From: Planctomycetota bacterium
GTDB taxonomy: Bacteria; Planctomycetota; Planctomycetia; Pirellulales; Pirellulaceae
DNA: 12,186 nt
Reading direction: 5' to 3'
Assembly: GCA_029259935.1 (NCBI GenBank)
Contig: JAJDEH010000176.1
Location: forward strand, 1-12,186
This document shows positions 7,437 to 12,186 of this stretch, piece by piece. The position numbers and the translations under genes are program-made. How positions within the stretch are numbered: position 1 is the stretch's first letter; every line of letters begins with the position of its first letter. Below the pieces are notes generated by a model, which saw only the letters and a program-made list of their open reading frames with translations, was not told the origin of the DNA and did not search any database.

Positions 7437-7685
7437 TCAACTTTCGCCCCATCGTTGTTTGGTTTCAATTCTGAACGTGCCGTCACATTTAGGGTCTAGA
7501 CAGAGTTCATCACAGGTGAGTCCAAGCACACTAACACCATGCCGCGATGCATACACCAAGAGGAAAAGTGAGCGTCGATTGATAATTACTTGCCATACTG
7601 CACTGATGCCGCGCTTTCCGATCCCGTCTCCACTCGCCTCGGCCGGTCCCACTACGGCATTTCCCGCTAACTGTATCCACAACAT
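7437..7685 (-). CDS. Doubtful 82-residue ORF, weakly SleB-like
   Basis: This frame starts at an ATG with no visible ribosome binding site. The stretch AEASGDGIGKRGISAVWQVIINRR has the general look of the N-terminal motif of SleB-type cell wall hydrolases (an E-A-R-G-E-like turn, then a helix ending in NR). A later CLDPK would sit where that family has its Cys-x-P-x-x-F block, but the expected QFSCW residues are absent. It could be a decayed phage endolysin fragment or a chance frame. I would not rely on it without a profile search. Confidence 0.22.
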   Translation of the reverse strand: MLWIQLAGNAVVGPAEASGDGIGKRGISAVWQVIINRRSLFLLVYASRHGVSVLGLTCDELCLDPKCDGTFRIETKQRWGES

Positions 7686-7728
7686 AATACAACAATCATA
7701 GATTACTACTTACTACATGCCATCAGCT

Positions 7729-7855
7729 CTTTGAAGGTGGCGCTGCTAGCAAGTGCGAAATCCCCGAGGTGTTTGCGAGTCCGTCGGCGTTCACTCGGCT
7801 TTTTGGGCAGTGCTAGCTGCCTGTTTTCTCGGACAAAATAGCCACACCTTCAAAG
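7729..7855. repeat. Nested inverted-repeat element, about 127 bp
   Basis: The outer arms are CTTTGAAGGTGGC at 7729-7741 and its complement at 7843-7855, with a two-base bulge in the right arm. Inner arms follow: about 7741-7755, containing CTGCTAGCAAGTGC, pair imperfectly with GCAGTGCTAGCTGCC at 7807-7821. The core holds CCGAG (7764-7768) and CTCGG (7794-7798), or alternatively CGAGT (7776-7780) and ACTCG (7793-7797), followed by CTTTTTGG. It could be a small non-autonomous mobile element, a structured RNA, or a terminator. No obvious target-site duplication flanks it. Confidence 0.5.
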
Positions 7856-7877
7856 GTTAGCCCCTACGTAATCCTGT

Positions 7878-8310
7878 CCCATTTGTTCCAGTTAAGTGAT
7901 AGAGGAATGGACCTTCTCTTGATCGCCAATCTGCCGTGCTTGAGCATTGCTCGATGGACGGCCTGACGAAACACGTCACTCGTTGACAGTCCTCTCTCCC
8001 TCGCCGCCTCCCCCAACAATCAACCTACTCCCCCCGCACCCCAAAGTCCACCACCCGCGCCCCTCGCCGCCCGACGACAGCATTCCCCGGATGCAAGTCG
8101 CGCAGAAGCGGAAACCGTGCCAACAGCCGATTGCACGCCTCGTGCGTCGCCGGTTCACCGACGACCCAGTGGGCCACGGTCCAATGCAGGCGCGGCACGT
8201 ACCACATGGGATTGCAGGCGGGCACGTTGCGCGAAACGCGGCACCGCAGGCGGACTTCGGCAGATGAAATACGCCGCGACCAGCGTTTAACGCACACCGG
8301 CCCGAACCGC
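7878..8310 (-). repeat. Repeat copy B: kinase gene 3' end plus flank
   Basis: This segment matches 5596-6036 in the same orientation. Its non-coding part (7878-8024) keeps GGAATGGACCTTCT (7904-7917) and GGACGGCCT around a palindrome, TTGAGCA-T-TGCTCGA at 7940-7954. The second pair is T-G here and C-G in copy A, so pairing is kept despite the substitution. The coding part is the 3' end of the intact kinase-like gene. Confidence 0.7.
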
Positions 8311-8795
8311 CAGATATCGCGGCTTTCGCCGCCGCCGGGAAGGCGGGCGATGCGGAAGAACTCCCGAAAGCGGCGAGCGACGCGCGGCTCAATCGAAGAA
8401 GGCGGCGACGGGACGATCTCGTAGTCGATGATCTTCGGGCCACCCGCCGTGGCGATGACGTTCGACGGATTAAGGTCACGAGCCCACGGATGCCGGCATG
8501 CAAGGACGTTGCATTCCTCGAAGTCTGCTTGCCATCCTGCGATCCACGGACCGATCGACCAATGCAGCCACGGCAGATACCAGCGCCGAGCGAAGTCGAG
8601 ATGCCGTCGGCTAAGTCGGCACTTGGCCCGAACGGTCGCGGGCGAGATCGCCGGTTGCCAACGTTTGACGCACAGCGGCCCGACCTTACACACGTCGCGG
8701 CTCTCGCCACCGGAAGGTTGGCGCACAAGCCAACCATGTCGGGCCAGAAACCGTCGCACGACGGCGCGAAGATAGCGGCGGTTCGGCAGTCGCAT
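8025..8795 (-). CDS. Tandem double mini kinase-like protein
   Basis: This is a protein of 256 residues. It consists of two copies of one small domain: residues about 27-126 align with 153-252 without a single gap at a period of 126. By hand I count 45 identical residues in 100. Shared blocks are GGESRD (29, 155), a GP-x-CVKRW strand with a likely ATP-binding Lys (K44, K170), WY-x-P-x-LHW, and the loop and metal motifs. The second copy has RDLHPGN (232-238) and VVDFG (248-252). These match the catalytic loop and DFG of aminoglycoside phosphotransferase- and lipopolysaccharide-kinase-type enzymes. The first copy has RDLNPSN and IIDYE and looks impaired. Only about 60 residues separate Lys and loop, far fewer than in ordinary kinases, so activity is uncertain. 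The ATG at 8795-8793 overlaps the TGA of the preceding gene (TGATG), which suggests translational coupling. A longer start at 8921 is possible but would overlap that gene by 127 bases. The substrate is unknown. Confidence 0.82.
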   Translation of the reverse strand: MRLPNRRYLRAVVRRFLARHGWLVRQPSGGESRDVCKVGPLCVKRWQPAISPATVRAKCRLSRRHLDFARRWYLPWLHWSIGPWIAGWQADFEECNVLACRHPWARDLNPSNVIATAGGPKIIDYEIVPSPPSSIEPRVARRFREFFRIARLPGGGESRDIWRFGPVCVKRWSRRISSAEVRLRCRVSRNVPACNPMWYVPRLHWTVAHWVVGEPATHEACNRLLARFPLLRDLHPGNAVVGRRGARVVDFGVRGE

Positions 8796-9724
8796 CACGG
8801 CACCGTGAACGCTTGATTGGTCGGCAACGCAAGGTCGCCCAGATAACGGATGCGCAGCGATTCGAGCTTGACTTCCGGGTAGTTCACGAACTGCAAACGC
8901 CGAAACGCGAAATCCAACCAATGGACCGTAGTCGCCGTCCGCCGCACCCAGAACTTCGTTGAAGCGTTCGCCTCGTCGTGATGCCCTTCATCATTGAGTG
9001 CGAGGGCGAGCGTGACCGAGCTACACGCGACGTTGGAAGTCGTGGGCAACGAAGCGCCTTGCCGCATGACGCCTTCCACCTTGGCGACGCCCGCCGACGC
9101 GCCGGTGGAAAGTCCCAGGTGCCAGGAATGAAAGATCTCGTAGACACCGTCCCGCTTGAGTTCGATCGCGTATTGGTCGGCGTCGATGCCGTACGTGCTG
9201 GTGTCGAAGTTCTGGAGCGACACCAGTTGCAACTGGTGCCAGTCATCGTCATTGGATACGGTGTGATACGGCGAGCCGCACATGTAGAGCATTCGCTCAG
9301 GCGATTCCGGCGTGCTCGGCTCCCATCGCAGCGCGAGGTAACCCGGCTCCGAAACGTTCGCATCGTCACCTTCCAAAGTCTGATCGCGGAGCAGCACCAA
9401 CTCCTTGCCGTCGGTCACTTCAAACGGCATGATGCTGTACGCTGGTGTCGGCAGGTCGTCTAAGTCGATGACGGCGGAACCGTCAGCGCGGAGGCGATGC
9501 GTTTTGCACTCGCCTTTGCCGGGCTGGACCAACGTGCCGCCGCCGTCGTACTGTGCCGCCGGCAGTGTTCCGTAGGCGACGCCCAGCCGGACGGCGGGAA
9601 GCCGCGCCGGATGCGACGGTCCCTGCACCGGCGGCCGATGATTGACCGGATCGCCCCGCTCGCGCTGGGCCATCCGCCGCAGCGTGCGAACATCGGTTTC
9701 GGAAAGAACGTAGGCGTCGGCCAT
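8795..9724 (-). CDS. Phage tail or receptor-binding-like structural protein
   Basis: This is a protein of 309 residues with no signal peptide or membrane segment. It opens with MADAYVLSETDVRTLRRMAQRE, a helical segment. A Gly/Pro-rich beta region follows (YGTLPAAQYDGGGTLVQPG), then PFEVTDGKELVLLRDQ at about 100-114, a layout common in virion proteins of planctomycete phage-like clusters. The C-terminal half (DGVYEIFHSWHLGLSTGAS, then SVTLALALNDEGHHDEA) consists of beta strands with conserved-looking aromatic residues. It could be a jelly-roll (C1q/TNF-like) receptor-binding fold, which is inference only. The ATG at 9724 follows the stop of the 745-residue gene by 15 bases with GAGAAAG just upstream. 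Its TGA overlaps the ATG of the kinase-like gene, so these genes are probably on one transcript. I do not recognise a precise family. Confidence 0.75.
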   Translation of the reverse strand: MADAYVLSETDVRTLRRMAQRERGDPVNHRPPVQGPSHPARLPAVRLGVAYGTLPAAQYDGGGTLVQPGKGECKTHRLRADGSAVIDLDDLPTPAYSIMPFEVTDGKELVLLRDQTLEGDDANVSEPGYLALRWEPSTPESPERMLYMCGSPYHTVSNDDDWHQLQLVSLQNFDTSTYGIDADQYAIELKRDGVYEIFHSWHLGLSTGASAGVAKVEGVMRQGASLPTTSNVACSSVTLALALNDEGHHDEANASTKFWVRRTATTVHWLDFAFRRLQFVNYPEVKLESLRIRYLGDLALPTNQAFTVP

Positions 9725-9739
9725 TGCTTTCTCGCATTG

Positions 9740-11977
9740 TTACGTCACGAAACCATCAGCATTCGTCGGGCCATTGATCGGACTAAGATGCTGACCACTA
9801 CCGCTGTAGTCCGCGCGAACACCGCTCGCTTCGCCCAGGTCGTAGAACGCGATCAGCCCACTCCGCTGCGCCGCCGTCAGATGCCGATATTCAACACCGC
9901 GGCCGCCGTTGCGGATCGCCGCAAGTTCCGCGTCCGACAGTGCCCGATTCCAAAAACCCCACGCATCCATCCGGCCGTTGTGCGAATTGGCAATCGCAAT
10001 GTCGCTGGCTCCCAACCGAACCGTCGCCGTACCGCTGAACAGACCGCCGGCGTGCGCCGTGGCTCCCTGAAGTCCGTCGGCATTCAGAATGAACTCCGCA
10101 CCGCTCAGCGCCGGATCGTAGCGAAGCGCGATGAATCGCCATTGTCCTGTCGCCGCGACGCTCAAGATCGAATTGAAGACGGTCGGCGATGTGCCGTCGG
10201 AGCAAAGTCGCGCGGTGAGAAAGCTCGACGAACCGCTGTAAATCGCCCATTCCCGCGTGCCGATACCCGCGTATTTGCCGGCGAAGTAGGCCAGACCGTT
10301 CGTGTCGCGGTAAATCCAGCCGCACGCCGTAAACCCGCTCGCCGCCGACAGATCCCAGGCGGGATCATGAGTGCGGGTGAGGTATTGGTTGCTGGCGACG
10401 GAGAGTTGCAGCGATTTCCGCGGCAGCGTGTATCGCACGACCAGTTTCGGCCGATCGGCTGCGGTAGCGTGATCGCGACTACGGAATTGCAAGCCATCGC
10501 CATTCGTGGTGCCGTAGACGACCCAGCCGTCGTTGGCCACCGCGCCGTCGACCCAATCCTGGATCGTGGCGGCCGGAATCTTGATCTGCACGACGCCGGT
10601 GATCGTGTCGTAGTTGCCGTGGCGGGCGTCGGCCACGCTCGCGGCATCGACATCGTCGAACGCCGGCAGGCCGCCAAGCGACGTGTAGGTGCTCGACTCG
10701 TCCCACGCCTGATACATCTTGCGGAGATCGAAGAACTGGCCTTCGGTGTTGATGTACAGATATAAATCGCAGCCGACAATCGTGGCGTTCGATGGGATGC
10801 TGGACAGGTCGAACTTCAACAGGCCGTAACGTTCGTCTGTGCCGCTGTTGTAGTCGGCGACGAACGTGTCTTCGCTCCCTTTGGAATTGCCCTGCTCCGC
10901 CGACAACGACCAGATGTACGTGTCTGCCGTCCCCGCGTAGCCGTCGAAGCCGTCTTGAATCGCCAACTGCGCCGGCACGTCCGGCAAACGTGCGTAGCGG
11001 AACGTCGGGTATGCCGACGCGGAAGAGCCGTAGGTCGCGTTGTATTCGCTGGTGGTGACTAGATCGCCATTGGCCAGAAAGCAGACGCCTTCGCCCTTCG
11101 GTTCGTTGTTCGGGTGACTGGAAGGCCGTTCGCCGCCGACGTAGCCTTCCACGACCAGCGGCGTGGCGGTCATGGCATCGTAGATCGACGTGGTCCCTTT
11201 GTCCTCGCGGACGAACACGAACACGTCCTGGTAATTCTTGAGGACAACGAGCTTGCCGTCGTCGCTGATCGAGCCGCCGACGACGTAGCCTCCCGTCGAC
11301 GGCCCGGTGGCGTCGTCGGTGAACGGGCCGGTCCAGATTTCGCCCAAGTATTCCAGCGTCTGCGTGCCGGAGTAACTCGCCTGATGCGCCAATCGATAAC
11401 AGCGGGCCGGCGTGATCCGCTTCGTGACGATGTAGATGTCGCCCGTGTCGGGATCGACGACCAACGTCTCGGCGTCCTTGTGGCTGGGCACTTGGCCGGC
11501 CGGATACTCACACACGATCTGCTCGAACGCGGCCGTGCTGTCGTTGCTGCCCGTGATCGTCGGCTCGACGACGCGGAAGATGTTGATCGTGCTCCGCGCG
11601 TTGCCGTTGTCGCCTATGTCGGCCAAGTAGAGATAGGCCGTGCCGCCGATCACCGCAGAAGCGACGTCTTCGAGATCGCTGATCGAGGCGCCGGTGAGCG
11701 TCCATTCGCCGCGCCCTGCGCCGTCGCTGATCCGCTGGGCCATCATGCGGTTGGCGGGCGAATCGCTGATGTGCCACAGGTGGCCGTCGTCGCCGAAACC
11801 GTTGGCCGCCAACCGCGAACGGGCGACGCCGGAGTTCTCCTGCCAGTTCGTCGACGTGGGCCGATTGCCGATGGACATTCCGTCGGCCCAAAAGGGAATC
11901 AGCAGCGCCGATATCACCGACGGGCGACGACGGCGATTGCCGAAGAAACGGAAGCGGCTTCGAGTAGCGACTAACAT
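9740..11977 (-). CDS. Beta-propeller + DNRLRE + LamG multidomain protein
   Basis: This is a protein of 745 residues in three modules. Residues about 45-335 look like a propeller of the DLEDVA / YLYLADIGDN / KDAETLVVDPDTGDIYIVTKR / KGEGVCFLANGDLV type known from secreted bacterial proteins. Residues about 345-518 look like a DNRLRE (CBM96-like) beta sandwich (DTFVADYNSG, YGLLKFDLSSIP, then W-x-x-G and RDHATAADRPKLVVRYT). Residues about 522-745 are a LamG/concanavalin-type lectin domain (LQLSVASNQYLT, FTACGWIYRD, WRFIALRYD, GRMDAWGFWNRALSDAELAAIRN). Together they suggest binding of surface polysaccharide. Residues 14-30 (RRRR plus a short hydrophobic run) could be a weak signal peptide. I chose the ATG at 11977, seven bases after the upstream stop, over the TTG at 11992. 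The co-directional neighbours suggest a virion tail or adhesion protein, but a chromosomal secreted adhesin cannot be excluded. Confidence 0.8.
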   Translation of the reverse strand: MLVATRSRFRFFGNRRRRPSVISALLIPFWADGMSIGNRPTSTNWQENSGVARSRLAANGFGDDGHLWHISDSPANRMMAQRISDGAGRGEWTLTGASISDLEDVASAVIGGTAYLYLADIGDNGNARSTINIFRVVEPTITGSNDSTAAFEQIVCEYPAGQVPSHKDAETLVVDPDTGDIYIVTKRITPARCYRLAHQASYSGTQTLEYLGEIWTGPFTDDATGPSTGGYVVGGSISDDGKLVVLKNYQDVFVFVREDKGTTSIYDAMTATPLVVEGYVGGERPSSHPNNEPKGEGVCFLANGDLVTTSEYNATYGSSASAYPTFRYARLPDVPAQLAIQDGFDGYAGTADTYIWSLSAEQGNSKGSEDTFVADYNSGTDERYGLLKFDLSSIPSNATIVGCDLYLYINTEGQFFDLRKMYQAWDESSTYTSLGGLPAFDDVDAASVADARHGNYDTITGVVQIKIPAATIQDWVDGAVANDGWVVYGTTNGDGLQFRSRDHATAADRPKLVVRYTLPRKSLQLSVASNQYLTRTHDPAWDLSAASGFTACGWIYRDTNGLAYFAGKYAGIGTREWAIYSGSSSFLTARLCSDGTSPTVFNSILSVAATGQWRFIALRYDPALSGAEFILNADGLQGATAHAGGLFSGTATVRLGASDIAIANSHNGRMDAWGFWNRALSDAELAAIRNGGRGVEYRHLTAAQRSGLIAFYDLGEASGVRADYSGSGQHLSPINGPTNADGFVT

Positions 11978-11984
11978 GCGACTC

Positions 11985-12186
11985 TCACACAACGACGACG
12001 TGCAGTTGCTGACTGGCGGCCGACGCGACGGCGAACACGGTGCGCGGGTCGTCGATCGGCAGAAAAAGTTCCTCGCCCGCGGCCAACGGCCAGCCGTCGG
12101 TCGCCGGAGTAGAACCGGCTGTCACGCCGGACGGTCCGACATAGATCGTACCGGCATTGCCCACGTCAGCTTTGAGGCCCACGCCC
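11985..12186 (-). CDS. Partial virion-type protein (C-terminus only)
   Basis: The reading frame is open to the window edge, and the last 66 residues before the stop are visible. The sequence GLKADVGNAGTIYVGPSGVTAG, with a later PLAAGEELFLPIDDP and VFAVASAASQ, matches a small beta-rich module. I know this module from the ends of tailed-phage structural proteins, where it has the pattern K-A-x-x-x-N-x-G-x-(I/V)-Y-V-G and later P-L-x-x-G-E. The true start lies outside the window, and the GTG at 12182 is unlikely to be it. The stop is seven bases before the ATG of the 745-residue gene, indicating the same operon. This neighbour is my main reason to view the right part as phage-derived. Confidence 0.7.
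   Translation of the reverse strand, partial: GVGLKADVGNAGTIYVGPSGVTAGSTPATDGWPLAAGEELFLPIDDPRTVFAVASAASQQLHVVVV

Noticed and set aside
7976..8737. Minus-strand frame of 253 residues overlapping the kinase-like gene
   Set aside because: It is in a different frame from the one with DLHPGN, DFG and the gapless 126-residue duplication. It is dominated by Arg, Ser, Cys and Gly.
8796..8921. Longer N-terminus for the kinase-like gene
   Set aside because: It would overlap the preceding gene by 127 bases. The added residues lie in an alternate frame of that gene, whereas the TGATG start is a standard coupled arrangement.
9497..10765. Long plus-strand open frame of 422 residues
   Set aside because: It is antisense to the 309- and 745-residue genes, is rich in Arg and Ala with no recognisable domain, and is the expected by-product of GC-rich codons on the other strand.
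11114..11974. Plus-strand open frame of 286 residues
   Set aside because: It is antisense to the propeller part of the 745-residue protein, which has clear family motifs. The mirror frame has Asp/Arg/Val-rich low-complexity composition.
1..12186. CRISPR array, tRNA or rRNA genes, insertion sequence
   Set aside because: No regularly spaced repeats, no cloverleaf-like or rRNA-like sequence and no transposase motifs were found on reading both strands. Short RNA genes cannot be fully excluded by eye.

Overview
The window looks like a piece of a planctomycete chromosome, probably Pirellulales-like. This is inferred from the protein types and not from any marker gene. The types are exported WD40/beta-propeller, HEAT-type and Sel1-type repeat proteins, a LamG plus DNRLRE protein, and wide unannotated gaps. 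All convincing genes lie on the minus strand. No rRNA, tRNA, CRISPR array, transposase or integrase was seen.

Left part (about 350-7240, moderate GC; one sampled 60-base line is 32/60 G+C). There are four separate genes for predicted exported proteins of unknown substrate: a propeller-like protein (350-1474), a HEAT-like helical-repeat protein (1541-3271), a Sel1-repeat protein (3813-5114) and a WD40 protein (6104-7240). The two long gaps, 3272-3812 and 5115-5750, hold several inverted and direct repeats but no gene I can support. A strong hairpin terminator lies at 59-88.

Right part (about 8025-12186, visibly more GC-rich; one sampled line is 37/60). This is a tight minus-strand gene series with the look of the end of a tailed-phage or prophage virion module. 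It contains the C-terminus of a small virion-type protein (11985 to the window edge), a 745-residue propeller + DNRLRE + LamG protein (9740-11977), a 309-residue tail/receptor-binding-like protein (8795-9724), and a 256-residue protein whose start overlaps the previous stop (TGATG). The last protein is the most striking item. It is two copies of a very small kinase-like domain, related without a gap at an exact 126-residue period. The second copy has a canonical DLHPGN loop and DFG motif; the first has DLNPSN and DYE.

Between the two parts, at 5751-6050, is a solitary, truncated but still open copy of that second kinase-like domain. It keeps about 150 bp of matching downstream DNA, including a conserved palindrome (GAGCANTGCTC). 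The WD40 gene and a 780-base gap therefore sit between two same-orientation repeats of about 400 bp. That gap carries a nested inverted-repeat element (7729-7855) and a weak cell-wall-hydrolase-like frame. A simple reading is that the ends of two related phage-like modules were left at the same locus, one decayed and one intact.
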